Source: an uncultured Rhodocyclaceae bacterium (lineage in GTDB: Bacteria > Pseudomonadota > Gammaproteobacteria > Burkholderiales > Rhodocyclaceae). From it: a stretch of DNA of 64,000 nt. The translations under genes and the position numbers were made by a program. The DNA is taken from contig OU015322.1 of the NCBI GenBank assembly GCA_907163225.1, forward strand, positions 1,589,001 through 1,653,000. The letters are read 5' to 3'. The notes beneath the pieces are model-generated. The model was given only the letters and a program-made list of their open reading frames with translations. It did not search any database and had not been told where the DNA came from. Shown piece by piece: positions 1 to 8,436 of the stretch. Within the stretch, counting starts at the first letter, position 1. Every line of letters begins with the position of its first letter.

Positions 1-1626
1 ACGCAAACGGCCATTCAGCATCTGGTATTCGCCGGCTCGGTGAATAGTGCCAGCGTCGCCTCCAGCTTTACCAACAAACCTGGAGCGGGATCATTGGTTA
101 GCACCACGGGGGCAAAGACAAGCTATTCCAATCGCTGGGTCATGGCACCCGGTGAAGCGATTCTGGCGCCCTACACGGTCGCCGGCAACAACGCTTACTA
201 CCTGTGGTCCGGCACCTCGATGGCAGCCCCTGTCGTCAGCGGCTCCCTGATGCTGCTGCAGAATGCCTGGCCCATCCTGAAAACCAGGGGAACAACGGCC
301 GATCTGCTGCTGGCCACCGCAAGGGATTTAGGCACGGCTGGCGTCGATGCAACCTACGGCAAAGGCATCGTCAACCTGACGACCGCGTTCAATCCCTACG
401 GCACCCTGAACGTCACCAAAGCCAATGGCCAGACGATTGCCGTCAGCTCGCTGACTGGCAGCCTGCTCTCCAGTGGCGCCCTCGGCTCCTTGTCCAGCAT
501 ACAATCCAAGCTGGCCAACTACACCGCGTTTGACGGGTACGCCCGCAATTTCTCGGTGAATCTTTCCGGCTTGATCAAGGCACCGATCAGCAAGGCAAGG
601 ACCAATCCCTTGCCGACCAACACCTACTCCGGCCCCCGAGTGATGAAATTCGCCGGCGGCGAGATGGCATTCGCCCTCGAGTCGGACGGCGGCGCCTTCC
701 AGCATCTTGGCGAATTCGGTTACAACGCCGACCAGGCTCAAGCCCTGACTACCGGCTACACCTTATTCACCAGCAAGAGCGGCAGCGTTTCCGGCCTGGG
801 CTATGGCGCCACCTCGTCGTATCCGTTTGCCAAGGCGCTCTATAATGACGACATGATTGCTCGCCAGATGAGTGATTTTGATGCCAGTAACGTCGGCAGC
901 CTGGCCCAGGGTGGCTACCAGTTCAGCTACGGCACCAGTCTCTCGCCGGATCTGCGCATCGCCGCGACCTACTCTGCAACACCGGAAAGCTCAGTGCTGT
1001 CGCCGAATGCTGCGCAGAACAACCAGATCAAGTTCGGCCTCTCCTATCGCGTCAACAACCACGTCACTGCCGGCATGACTTACAGCAACGTGGCAGAGCG
1101 CAGTTCCCTGCTCGGCGCGGCTTACAACAGCGGCAGCATTCTGGCGCTGGGCCAGAATGCCACGGACGTTATTGGTTTTTCACTCGGATATCGGGTTGAC
1201 CGCAACAGCAGCGTCCTTTTGAACGCCGAGTTCGGCACCACCAAGGCTGGCAGCGGCGATGCCGGCAGCCTGTTCAGCGCCACCTCGACCATCCAGTCGC
1301 AAGCGTGGAGCGCAACTTACCTGCAACAGAATATCTGGAAGGCCAACGACCAGCTGGCAGCCAGCATCAAGCAACCGCTCCGCTTGAGTTCGGGCAGTGC
1401 CGCGATCACCACCGCCAGCGTCGATGCACAGGGTTTCGCCGTGTATGAGAATAGCTGGGCAAGCCTGGTGCCGGATGGACGTGAAATCGACCTGACCGTG
1501 AATTACCGGATGCCGACCAACAAGACCGACACGCTGACTCTCCAGGCCGCCTACCAGAAAGAGGCCCTGAACATCGCCGGCAGCAACAACGCGCAACTCG
1601 GGTTGATCTGGAACAAGCGTTTCTAA
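1..1626 (+). CDS. Subtilisin-like (S8) autotransporter serine protease, C-terminal part
   Basis: The frame is open from base 1, so the gene begins before the window. The early GTSMAAP block carries the catalytic serine of S8 peptidases and ends the protease domain. After about 100 residues of linker, the last roughly 270 residues alternate short polar and aromatic strands (TAGMTYSNVAERS, LNAEFGTTKAG, LTLQAAYQKEA) and the protein ends in Phe, as autotransporter beta-barrels do. The inferred role is a surface-anchored or self-released protease translocated by its own outer-membrane barrel. The Asp and His of the triad would lie upstream and cannot be seen. The family is clear; the substrate is unknown. 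Confidence 0.85.
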   Translation, partial: TQTAIQHLVFAGSVNSASVASSFTNKPGAGSLVSTTGAKTSYSNRWVMAPGEAILAPYTVAGNNAYYLWSGTSMAAPVVSGSLMLLQNAWPILKTRGTTADLLLATARDLGTAGVDATYGKGIVNLTTAFNPYGTLNVTKANGQTIAVSSLTGSLLSSGALGSLSSIQSKLANYTAFDGYARNFSVNLSGLIKAPISKARTNPLPTNTYSGPRVMKFAGGEMAFALESDGGAFQHLGEFGYNADQAQALTTGYTLFTSKSGSVSGLGYGATSSYPFAKALYNDDMIARQMSDFDASNVGSLAQGGYQFSYGTSLSPDLRIAATYSATPESSVLSPNAAQNNQIKFGLSYRVNNHVTAGMTYSNVAERSSLLGAAYNSGSILALGQNATDVIGFSLGYRVDRNSSVLLNAEFGTTKAGSGDAGSLFSATSTIQSQAWSATYLQQNIWKANDQLAASIKQPLRLSSGSAAITTASVDAQGFAVYENSWASLVPDGREIDLTVNYRMPTNKTDTLTLQAAYQKEALNIAGSNNAQLGLIWNKRF

Positions 1627-1639
1627 ATTTTGGCGTTTT

Positions 1640-1680
1640 GGAGGCCTCTCCCTACCCCCGGGGCGAGGCCTCCTTTTTAT
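1640..1680 (+). terminator. Rho-independent terminator after the autotransporter
   Basis: A 9-bp perfect stem (GGAGGCCTC at 1640-1648 with GAGGCCTCC at 1664-1672) is followed directly by TTTTT. It lies 14 bases after the stop codon and separates this gene from the convergent catalase operon. Confidence 0.85.
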
Positions 1681-1723
1681 TTGCGTTGCCAGCATTCCTG
1701 GCGAACCCAAGCCTGCATGAGAC

Positions 1724-2737
1724 TCAACGTTCGCTCAAACGCTTGCCGAATGACACGGCATACGCCGGCGAACGGAAGCGAAGAATGGGGTCGTCGCTGG
1801 GCTGTATGCCGTCGGCCATGATCAACGGATCGAAATTGATCGGCTCACAGGGAGCCCCTTTCTGCGGCTCGGCAGCCGTAATCGTCAGCGTTCCCGCCTT
1901 GATGCGCGGTCGCTCGGCTGGCCACAGCACCGTCGGATCATTTTCTGCATCGCCTGGTTGGCCGATCGTCAGCATCATGTCCCAACGCACCGGCCCCTGC
2001 TTGGCGCGCTCGATCAGCGCCTGTTCAAGAAAGTTGGCACCGGCCGACTTCAGTTCTTCGTCAGACAGTCGCTTTTCCCCATCCTGCGGCACGAATTGCC
2101 AGCGCACGAGGGTGATCCGCTGCTTCCGATCGACCGCTTTGAACGTGTGAATTCCCCAATACGCGCTGCTGGCATAACTGGCCGGCGGATTGTTGCTGGC
2201 CAGATACTGGGCCTGAGCCAGATTGTCCGGGTGGCTGGCCTTGAAGGCCTTCATCCTCTCCGGATCAGGCTTGCCGGTTACCGGATCGGCTTTCAGCGCC
2301 AGCATCAGATCGAGAAAGGTCTGCGGGTTGGCGGCGCCAAACATGGGCGTATTGAGCATCGTGATGTGATGTAACTGCCCCTTCGGCAGCTTGAACTCCA
2401 ACGCCATGCCACGGGCGCTCTTGGCCACGTCGGGGGCTTTGGGGTTGCCGCCCGCCAATGAAAATCGGGCGACAACCGGTACCGGCCGACCGGAAAACAA
2501 GGCTGAGCGCGATACTTTCGCAGCCTCTTTGGTGCCCACAAATTCGCCGATGGCACAGCTTCCTTTGGTGTGATTTCTTCGCTCGCCTGGCGCCACGCCA
2601 AAAACGCCCTCAATGGCGCCAACCACCTGATTCGCCTCGATCGGTTCCTCTCCGGCAAGCAACGGCGTAGAGATCAGGGCGGCCAGCGCAAGCGCAGCGG
2701 TGGGCGGAATACGATTGGGATGCATGGGAGTTTCCAT
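1724..2737 (-). CDS. SrpA-like catalase-family peroxidase, exported
   Basis: A 337-residue haem peroxidase of the catalase superfamily, much shorter than true catalases (about 480 or more). A hydrophobic signal peptide ends near residue 29 (LISTPLLAG). RNHTKGSCAIGEF (His about 56) carries the distal histidine; RFSLAGGNPKAPD...ARGMALEF matches the catalase RFS...RGFALKF block; the C-terminal RSPAYAVSFGKR contains the probable proximal tyrosine. These short proteins usually reduce peroxides with an electron donor in the periplasm. The ATG at 2737 was chosen because the signal peptide starts there; ATG 2725 is also possible. The start overlaps the end of the anti-sigma gene, so it is the last gene of a sigma/anti-sigma operon. 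Confidence 0.85.
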   Translation of the reverse strand: METPMHPNRIPPTAALALAALISTPLLAGEEPIEANQVVGAIEGVFGVAPGERRNHTKGSCAIGEFVGTKEAAKVSRSALFSGRPVPVVARFSLAGGNPKAPDVAKSARGMALEFKLPKGQLHHITMLNTPMFGAANPQTFLDLMLALKADPVTGKPDPERMKAFKASHPDNLAQAQYLASNNPPASYASSAYWGIHTFKAVDRKQRITLVRWQFVPQDGEKRLSDEELKSAGANFLEQALIERAKQGPVRWDMMLTIGQPGDAENDPTVLWPAERPRIKAGTLTITAAEPQKGAPCEPINFDPLIMADGIQPSDDPILRFRSPAYAVSFGKRLSER

Positions 2738-2750
2738 CAAGGTGAAGCGA

Positions 2751-3611
2751 TTATTTTTGATCCAGCTGGTCATAAACGGCCGTAGCCACCTTGGCCAGTT
2801 CGCCTTTGGCGATGCCGGCCGACAGGGCGTAACCGAACTTTCCGTCAACCCAGTAGAAGACATTGACCTGACCCTCCCGGGCAAAGCGGAAGCCGGTTTC
2901 GACTTTGCCCGTAGTTTCGGTTGTTACGTACAGGGTCATGCGCTGGCCACTGGCGTCCTGATACATGAACTGGGCAACCGGCCCGGTGTTGCCGGGCAAC
3001 AGGCGGCCACCGACCAGTTCGTAGCCAAACTCACCGAGCTTGGGCACTTTGACCGGGGTGCCGAGACGTTTGGTCAGCCATTTGACCAGCGCCTCTTCTT
3101 GATCGGCCGTGACTTCGACCGGGCGACGGGCATCCGGGCTGTAAACCACGTGTGCCACTGCCGCCTGCCGGAACAGCGGCGTGACCTGCGCCACGCGTTC
3201 GCTGCCTTGGTACTGGCCGTGCGCCAACCAGCCGGCAACGCCACTGACGATAGCGACCAGCAAACCGGCGGCCAGTCGCTGGGCCAGCACGGATTTCAAA
3301 TTTGGCTGATTTTTCCGGTTGCCCCTGGGGCCAGCAGTTGTTTCTATGGTCGTGTAAGCAGGCATCGCTTCGATGGACGAAGATATCAAGGGTTGGGCCG
3401 CCAGCACATGTAAATTGTCAGGCAGCGGTTCATCGAGCACCGGATCGAACAAGGCCTTGAGCGCCTGATTCTGGACTTGATAGGCGCGAACACGGGCGGC
3501 ATCCTCGGGATGCTCAGCGAGGTAAGCCTCGACTTCGGCCCGCCGTTCCGCCGTCAATGCCGCATCTACATAGCCGTGCAGGTCGTCTTCAGTGATCTTC
3601 AGCGGGTTCAT
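2751..3611 (-). CDS. Membrane anti-sigma factor
   Basis: A 286-residue protein with a helical cytoplasmic N-terminus (ITEDDLHGYVDAALTAERR, typical of anti-sigma domains), one transmembrane segment at about 112-130 (LAAGLLVAIVSGVAGWLA) and a periplasmic C-terminal domain. Its ATG overlaps the sigma-factor stop as ATGA (3608-3611), so translation is coupled. Inferred role: it holds the adjacent ECF sigma factor at the membrane until a periplasmic signal, probably oxidative, is sensed. No CHCC zinc motif is visible in the N-terminal domain, so a redox-zinc mechanism is not supported. A copy of the dispersed uptake-like motif (one core mismatch) lies inside it near 3297-3325. Confidence 0.8.
   Translation of the reverse strand: MNPLKITEDDLHGYVDAALTAERRAEVEAYLAEHPEDAARVRAYQVQNQALKALFDPVLDEPLPDNLHVLAAQPLISSSIEAMPAYTTIETTAGPRGNRKNQPNLKSVLAQRLAAGLLVAIVSGVAGWLAHGQYQGSERVAQVTPLFRQAAVAHVVYSPDARRPVEVTADQEEALVKWLTKRLGTPVKVPKLGEFGYELVGGRLLPGNTGPVAQFMYQDASGQRMTLYVTTETTGKVETGFRFAREGQVNVFYWVDGKFGYALSAGIAKGELAKVATAVYDQLDQK
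3297..3325 (-). repeat. Dispersed CGGTCAAC motif (variant copy)
   Basis: Minus-strand copy with one core change (GGGGCAAC) but with GGAAAAAT and AAATTT boxes intact; inside the anti-sigma gene. Confidence 0.5.
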
Positions 3612-4108
3612 CGGACAACCCTCAAATTGGCGCCAGGCTGACGACCGTCCATGATCTGGCGCAGCCGCTCCCGCCCACGCGACAGGCGGGACATCACGGT
3701 GCCGATCGGAATGTCCAGCGCCACAGCAATTTCGGCGTAACCCATCTCTTCCAGTGCGACGAGCAGGAGTACCGCGCGCTGCTCATCAGGGAGTTGGCGA
3801 AGGGCAGATTCGAGATCCTTCACTTCAAGTTGGTCAGTTTGGGTCGCACGCGTCGGGACGGCGCACGCATCTTCATCGAGCGAATGCGTGGGCAGTACGC
3901 CACGTCGCAGCTGATCGACGCGCAGGTTATGCATGATGCTGAACAGCCAGGCGCGCAGATCGCTGCCCGAGCGCCATTGGGAAACCCGGCTCCAGCCGCG
4001 TTCGAGGGTGTCTTGCACCAGATCGTCTGCTGCCACGCGATCGCCCAGCATCGCCCGCGCATAACGGCGCAGGCGGGGCATTTCAGCAAGAATCGCGCGG
4101 CTATCCAC
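3608..4108 (-). CDS. ECF-family RNA polymerase sigma factor
   Basis: A 166-residue two-domain sigma-70 relative. Region 2 is at about residues 9-75 (RRYARAMLGDRVAADDLVQDTLERGW and LRAWLFSIMHNLRVDQLRR) and region 4 at about 105-155 (LPDEQRAVLLLVALEEMGYAEIA then IPIGTVMSRLSRGRERL). The start is GTG at 4108, seven bases after the lipoprotein stop. It is transcribed with the lipoprotein upstream and the anti-sigma and catalase downstream, so it probably controls its own operon in response to envelope or oxidative stress. Confidence 0.92.
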   Translation of the reverse strand: MDSRAILAEMPRLRRYARAMLGDRVAADDLVQDTLERGWSRVSQWRSGSDLRAWLFSIMHNLRVDQLRRGVLPTHSLDEDACAVPTRATQTDQLEVKDLESALRQLPDEQRAVLLLVALEEMGYAEIAVALDIPIGTVMSRLSRGRERLRQIMDGRQPGANLRVVR

Positions 4109-4115
4109 GAGCTAC

Positions 4116-4502
4116 TTACGGTTTGGCCACATGCCAGACGTTGTTGAAGCCGTCACCAGTCCTGTCGCCTGCCTTCATGTCCTTGGCCCAGAAATACAGC
4201 GGCTTGCCCTTGAAGGCCCATTGCTTCTTGCCATCGTCACGCATCACGATGCTGTAGTCGCCACCGGCGGCGTCACCATCCATCGCGAACAATGGCGGCC
4301 AGTTGGTGGCGCATGGGCCATTGCACATGCTCTTGCCGCTGCCAGCAGCATCCTTGTCAAAAACATACAGCGTCATACCGTTGCTGCCGGTGAGCACGTC
4401 GCCCGACACCTTGGCCGGCGCAGCAGCACGCATGCCGTAGCCGGAACAGGCCGCCAGGGTCGTCGACACGGCCAGGGCGAGAAACAGATTCTTGATTTTC
4501 AT
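4116..4502 (-). CDS. Yx(F/W)xxD-repeat secreted lipoprotein (COG4315-like)
   Basis: A 128-residue lipoprotein with lipobox LAAC (Cys about 19). It has the repeated family pattern: TLYVFDKDAAGSGKSMCNGPCATNWPP followed by a second half LYFWAKDMKAGDRTGDGFNNVWHVAKP. The paired cysteines in CNGPC are a family hallmark. Function is unknown; relatives often sit next to ECF sigma factors. It is the first gene of the operon, with SD GGAG six bases before ATG. Confidence 0.85.
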   Translation of the reverse strand: MKIKNLFLALAVSTTLAACSGYGMRAAAPAKVSGDVLTGSNGMTLYVFDKDAAGSGKSMCNGPCATNWPPLFAMDGDAAGGDYSIVMRDDGKKQWAFKGKPLYFWAKDMKAGDRTGDGFNNVWHVAKP

Positions 4503-4537
4503 ATTGATCTCCGTTGGTTTTGGGGCGCTACACCCAC

Positions 4538-4566
4538 GTAAACGGAGGCCATGTTCAATTTATTCC
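4538..4566 (-). promoter_or_regulatory. Candidate ECF-type promoter of the sigma/catalase operon
   Basis: On the minus strand GGAATAAA (4559-4566) and CGTTTAC (4538-4544) are separated by 14 bases, about 40 bases before the lipoprotein ATG. The GGAAT-type -35 resembles ECF promoters, so autoregulation by the operon's own sigma factor is plausible. This is inferred from one site only. Confidence 0.4.
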
Positions 4567-5712
4567 ATCGTTGCGAGCGAGGCGCCATAAAGACGTCACC
4601 TCGGCCGCCCGCGCGGCATGCAGTGGATCGCTCACATCCTGCGTTTTCGGGTGGCTGGGTCGGGTATCCAGACGATCGACAATTTTTAGATCGGCCGACT
4701 TTATCCAGCCAAGCAGTTCGTCCCGCGAACGCAGGCCCAGATGTTCGGCAATGTCGGAAATGATCAGCCAGCCCTCGCCATTCGGCGTCAGATGCGCCGC
4801 CAAGCCGGAGAGAAAACCGCGCAGCATCCGAGAGTCCGGATCGTAGACGGCATACTCGATCGGCGAGCTCGGCTGGGCCGGCACCCACGGCGGATTACAC
4901 ACCACCAGCGGCGCCCGCCTTTCGGGAAACAAATCGGCCTTCAAAATCGTGACTGCTGCGGTCAACCCGAGTTTTTCCACATTTTCTGCCGCACAGGCCA
5001 GCGCCCGGTCATCCTGATCGGTCGCCACAACCTGCTGGACGCCACGGCGGGCCAGCACGGCGGCAATGATGCCTGAGCCGGTGCCGATATCGAAAGCCAA
5101 GTCGCAACCAGCCGGCAATGGCGCCGTCGCAATGAGCGCCACGTACTCACCACGCACCGGCGAAAACACGCCGAAATGCGGATAGATGCGGCCCTGAACA
5201 GCCGGCACCGGCACCCCTTTCTTGCGCCACTCATGCGCACTGATCACCGAAAGCAGTTCGCGCAAGGAAACGACTGAATCCTCCGCCGCGGGAGGGCCAT
5301 AGACCTCGACGCAGGCTTCCCGAACCACCTGCGCCCTGCGCACTGGTACCTCGTAATCCGCTGTCAGCGGGATGAGCAGCCGACCCAGCAGCGCCGCGCG
5401 CAAGCCCTGTTGCTCGCGATGACGATTAAATGCCTCGGCCGGCGACTTCGGCGCCTTTCCACGCATCGCGCCAAAACGCCGGTCAGCCCGCTTGGTCAGC
5501 GCCTGCATCAGATGTCGGGCATTGACCCAGTCGCCGCGCCAGAGCAATGCAGTACCCGATTCCAGCAAACGGTAAGCATCGTCAGCAGAGGTCCGGTCAT
5601 CCGCAACGGCCACCGTCGTATGCGGGGGAACGCCAGCCTCAGAGCGCCAGCGCGCCTTTTTCAAGTCGCCCGCCTCGCGCCAGGCCATCTCCGGAAATGA
5701 AATGCAAGTCAT
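4555..5712 (-). CDS. Class I SAM-dependent methyltransferase (small-domain MTS type)
   Basis: A 385-residue protein. The C-terminal half has the SAM-binding loop DIGTGSGIIAAVLARRG, then ATDQDDRALACAAENV and the catalytic NPPW tetrad (VVCNPPWVP), as in N-methyltransferases acting on RNA bases or glutamine (RsmC, HemK and TrmN6 type). The N-terminal half, about 170 residues, is a separate conserved extension. ATG 5712 is chosen because it begins the conserved MAWREAGDL stretch; the ORF extends to 5778. The target substrate cannot be told. Copy 1 of the dispersed CGGTCAAC motif lies inside it. Confidence 0.75.
   Translation of the reverse strand: MTCISFPEMAWREAGDLKKARWRSEAGVPPHTTVAVADDRTSADDAYRLLESGTALLWRGDWVNARHLMQALTKRADRRFGAMRGKAPKSPAEAFNRHREQQGLRAALLGRLLIPLTADYEVPVRRAQVVREACVEVYGPPAAEDSVVSLRELLSVISAHEWRKKGVPVPAVQGRIYPHFGVFSPVRGEYVALIATAPLPAGCDLAFDIGTGSGIIAAVLARRGVQQVVATDQDDRALACAAENVEKLGLTAAVTILKADLFPERRAPLVVCNPPWVPAQPSSPIEYAVYDPDSRMLRGFLSGLAAHLTPNGEGWLIISDIAEHLGLRSRDELLGWIKSADLKIVDRLDTRPSHPKTQDVSDPLHAARAAEVTSLWRLARNDGIN
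4959..4986 (+). repeat. Dispersed CGGTCAAC motif, copy 1
   Basis: CGGTCAACCCGAG followed by TTTTT and ATTTT boxes; inside the methyltransferase gene. Confidence 0.65.
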
Positions 5713-5718
5713 GGTGGC

Positions 5719-5724
5719 ATTGTA
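5719..5724 (-). promoter_or_regulatory. -10 box suggesting a leaderless transcript
   Basis: TACAAT on the minus strand ends six bases before the ATG of the methyltransferase. That places the expected transcription start on or next to the A of the start codon, and there is no Shine-Dalgarno sequence. The -35 region is weak. Confidence 0.35.
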
Positions 5725-5883
5725 GGGCAGAAGCGAGAGCACATTGCAGCAGCGACACGCGCGGCGCATTTCTGACAAACACCTCGCATTTGTGAATTAT
5801 TGGACAACCAAAACTCAGCCGACAGTTAACAATGTCAATGAACCCAAAGCAAGCTTCGTCATCCTCAACGCAGGAAATTCAAA

Positions 5884-6666
5884 GTGAGCATTTCAACATC
5901 CTTCAATAGCGCCGGCACCATTGAGTCAGCGACATTCCGATTCAGCCGTAACCCATCCCGCCCCGCACCGCCAGAAAACAGCGGCAGTGATCGCGCCGCG
6001 CAAATTGAGAAGCAACGGCGAGCCATGGCGCAGCGCCTTGAGCAGCTGAACGCAGCGCTCGGCGACGACAAGGCAGACCGGGCGCCCCGGGTGCTCTCCC
6101 CCGAAAAACATGAAAGCAAGCGCGAGCACGGAACTGCAGCACTCATACTCACCGGAATCCTGTCCGCATGCCTCGGGGCAGGCATGATGCAGATAGCAGC
6201 CGTATCGACGAACAAAGCGCCAATCGAGACGAATTCGCCCCTGCCGGCAGTCACAATGTCACCGCCCACCACATCTGCGGAAGCGCCCGTCACAATCGTT
6301 TCGCTCAAGCCGGAACGCTCACCCGAACAAGAAATTGGCGCGCTGCTTGAAAACTGGCGGAATGCCTGGTCACAACGAGATGCGGCAAGCTATCTGAGCG
6401 CTTACAGCAGAAATTTCGTACCCGCCGACGGCAGCTCCCGGGAGGTCTGGCTGGCCAGCAGACAGAGAAAACTGTCTGCTGCCACCGGCATTGATGTTCA
6501 GGTGCGCAACCTGGCCACCGAACGCATTGACGACCACAACTTCAAAGCCACCTTCCTGCAGGACTATACATCCGGTCGCTATCAGGAAACGGCGCGTACC
6601 AAGACGCTGCTAGTGGCCCGCGAAGACGGGGTTTGGAGAATCACCCGGGAATGGCTGGAAAAATAG
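5884..6666 (+). CDS. Membrane-anchored protein with a C-terminal SnoaL/Cds6-like domain
   Basis: A 260-residue protein with GTG start and AGGA seven bases upstream. Residues 1-80 are charged and cytoplasmic. A single transmembrane helix follows at about 83-105 (AALILTGILSACLGAGMMQ), then a Pro/Thr-rich spacer. Residues about 145-260 (LLENWRNAWSQRDAASYLSAYS...GVWRITREWLEK) have the NTF2-like pattern seen after L,D-transpeptidase domains and in DUF4440-type proteins. No catalytic domain is fused here. The function is unknown; a periplasmic ligand-binding or scaffolding role is possible. Confidence 0.65.
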   Translation: MSISTSFNSAGTIESATFRFSRNPSRPAPPENSGSDRAAQIEKQRRAMAQRLEQLNAALGDDKADRAPRVLSPEKHESKREHGTAALILTGILSACLGAGMMQIAAVSTNKAPIETNSPLPAVTMSPPTTSAEAPVTIVSLKPERSPEQEIGALLENWRNAWSQRDAASYLSAYSRNFVPADGSSREVWLASRQRKLSAATGIDVQVRNLATERIDDHNFKATFLQDYTSGRYQETARTKTLLVAREDGVWRITREWLEK

Positions 6667-6707
6667 ACAGTGCCCCACCTCGCCTACCGAAACAGAACAG
6701 AAGTTTT

Positions 6708-7092
6708 GGAAAGCCGGCCGATAAGCCGGGTTCTGTTCCCCTCTTGCGAGGTTTGGCAATCATTCCTCTAGGCCTGCCGTCACCGACAGGCTCAAGCAAC
6801 CTACCCGGAAGCAGCGCGGGCCACGCCTCAGCTTCCCTATTTGGTCTTGCTCCGGATGGGGTTTGCCATGCCGCTGAACGTTACCGCCAGCGCGGTGAGC
6901 TCTTACCTCGCCGTTTCGCCCTTACCTGATCCCCTTGCGGGGCCATCGGCGGTTTATTTTCTGTTGCACTTTCCGTTGCCTTGAGTCTTGCGACCTTATA
7001 GCACCCAGTCGTTAACTGGCATCCTGCCCAATGGAGCCCGGACTTTCCTCCCGACACTTTCGTGTCCAGCGATTGCCTGGCCGACTTTCCAG
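6708..7092 (-). ncRNA. rnpB: RNase P RNA (class A)
   Basis: Read on the minus strand, the 5' end GGAAAGTCGGCC pairs with the 3' GGCCGGCTTTCC to form P1. It contains the universal segment GGAGGAAAGTCCGGGCTCC and ends with the universally conserved ACCCGGCTTATCGGCC. Length is about 385 nt, as usual for bacterial type A RNA. It is the catalytic subunit that trims the 5' leader from pre-tRNA. All ORFs read across it are spurious. The exact ends are set by the P1 pairing. Confidence 0.97.
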
Positions 7093-7276
7093 GCGGGATT
7101 ATACGCTGTTGGCAGAAAAGCTCTTTCCTCGGCTTCTGCCCAGCCCGCAATCGAACCAAGCACCCGACTTGCAGCATCCGTGAAACTTTTAACACCAATA
7201 ATTCAATAACATGGCTACTATTGCCACATCAAATTTTTGCCGTCACCTGACACTATTAACGGGCCGGACCATATCC

Positions 7277-7828
7277 ATGCACAGCGCACTACGGCGAGCC
7301 ATCGAACGCGGAAACCTCCAGGCAGTCCTGGTTGCACTCGAACACGGCGCAGACATTGAAGAAGCCGACATCCATGGCGACACCGGGCTACCCCTGCGAA
7401 TCGCCTGCTTCAAAGGCTATTCCGCCATCGCCGAAGAGCTGATCAGGCGCGGTGCCAACATCAATGCCGCCAACGCGAACGGGCCAGGCGGACCAATCCG
7501 GATGGCTGCCAGAGGGCACCATCGCGATATCGTTCATTTGCTCATGCAGCACGGTGCAGTGCTTCCCGCAGACGTCCAGCTGCCGCTTGACGATGGCAGC
7601 GAAAGAAGAAAGCGCGTTGAACGACGCAGGCGCAATCTTGGCGCACCGTCTGGTTTGACTGATCGACGCCGCGCCCACGATCGCCGGGTCACCTCAGTAT
7701 CCGAATTGACACTCACTGACCTTCAGTGGGACAGCTATTTCACGCAATCGCAGCCGCAAGCAGCGCTGCCTGCAACTCACGAGATGGACGATACGGTCTC
7801 CATGCTCTTCGAACGCGTCCGCGACTAA
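7277..7828 (+). CDS. Small ankyrin-repeat protein
   Basis: A 183-residue protein. Residues about 2-105 hold three ankyrin units (ALRRAIERGNLQAVLVALEHGADIEEAD; PLRIACFKGYSAIAEELIRRGANINAAN; PIRMAARGHHRDIVHLLMQHGA). They are followed by a strongly basic stretch (RRKRVERRRR) and an acidic tail. Ankyrin repeats bind protein partners, but nothing shows which. The start is uncertain: ATG 7277 opens directly at the first repeat, while ATG 7211 adds 22 residues with no repeat character; neither has a good SD. Its TAA overlaps the convergent Lrp stop by four bases (CTAA). Confidence 0.7.
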   Translation: MHSALRRAIERGNLQAVLVALEHGADIEEADIHGDTGLPLRIACFKGYSAIAEELIRRGANINAANANGPGGPIRMAARGHHRDIVHLLMQHGAVLPADVQLPLDDGSERRKRVERRRRNLGAPSGLTDRRRAHDRRVTSVSELTLTDLQWDSYFTQSQPQAALPATHEMDDTVSMLFERVRD

Positions 7829-8304
7829 TCGCCAGCGAGACTTTGACCCGGCAGGGTTGTCCGGTCCACAACCTTCCTCAACACAAAACTGGTATGCACG
7901 CCCGTCACACCAGTGATGCGCGTTATTTTGTTGAGCAACAGATCCTGATAGTCATCCATATCGCGGACTACCACCTTTAGCTGGTAGTCCGACTGCTGGC
8001 CCGTAATCAGCAGGCACTCCAGCACCTCCGGAATTTCTGCAATGCTGGCCTCAAGGTTGGCGAAACGCTCTGGCGTGTGCAGGTCCATTGAAATGCCTAT
8101 CAACGCCATTAACGACAAACCGAATTTTTTGGCGTCGAGCACGGCTCGATAGCCGGTAATTAGACCGGAATCTTCGAGCGCCCGTACACGACGCAGACAA
8201 GGCGATGGCGAAAGGCCGATACGATCAGCCAAGTCCTGGTTGCTGATGCGGCCATCCGTTTGCAGAATGGCGAGAATTTGCTGGTCGTAACGATCAATTT
8301 GCAT
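7825..8304 (-). CDS. Lrp/AsnC-family transcriptional regulator
   Basis: A protein of about 159 residues. The N-terminal helix-turn-helix is clear (DQQILAILQTDGRISNQDLADRIGLSPSPCLRRVRALE), followed by the C-terminal RAM ligand/oligomer domain. It is divergent from leuA with about 130 bases between them, so regulation of leucine synthesis or of its own gene is a reasonable inference; ligand and sites are not visible. ATG 8304 was chosen; a TTG at 8316 adds four residues. Neither has a clear SD. Confidence 0.9.
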   Translation of the reverse strand: MQIDRYDQQILAILQTDGRISNQDLADRIGLSPSPCLRRVRALEDSGLITGYRAVLDAKKFGLSLMALIGISMDLHTPERFANLEASIAEIPEVLECLLITGQQSDYQLKVVVRDMDDYQDLLLNKITRITGVTGVHTSFVLRKVVDRTTLPGQSLAGD

Positions 8305-8436
8305 TTGATTGCTCAAATTATTAGATAACTGAAATTATCCACCAACTTATCGCGAATTTACAGACAAATTCGCAAGCACCTGCCGCCCGCTGTGGCGTAA
8401 TATTTTGCCATCGAAAAACTTTTGTCGGAGCTTGCC

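Noticed and set aside
6881..7198. 105-codon minus-strand frame
   Set aside because: It overlaps the RNase P RNA.
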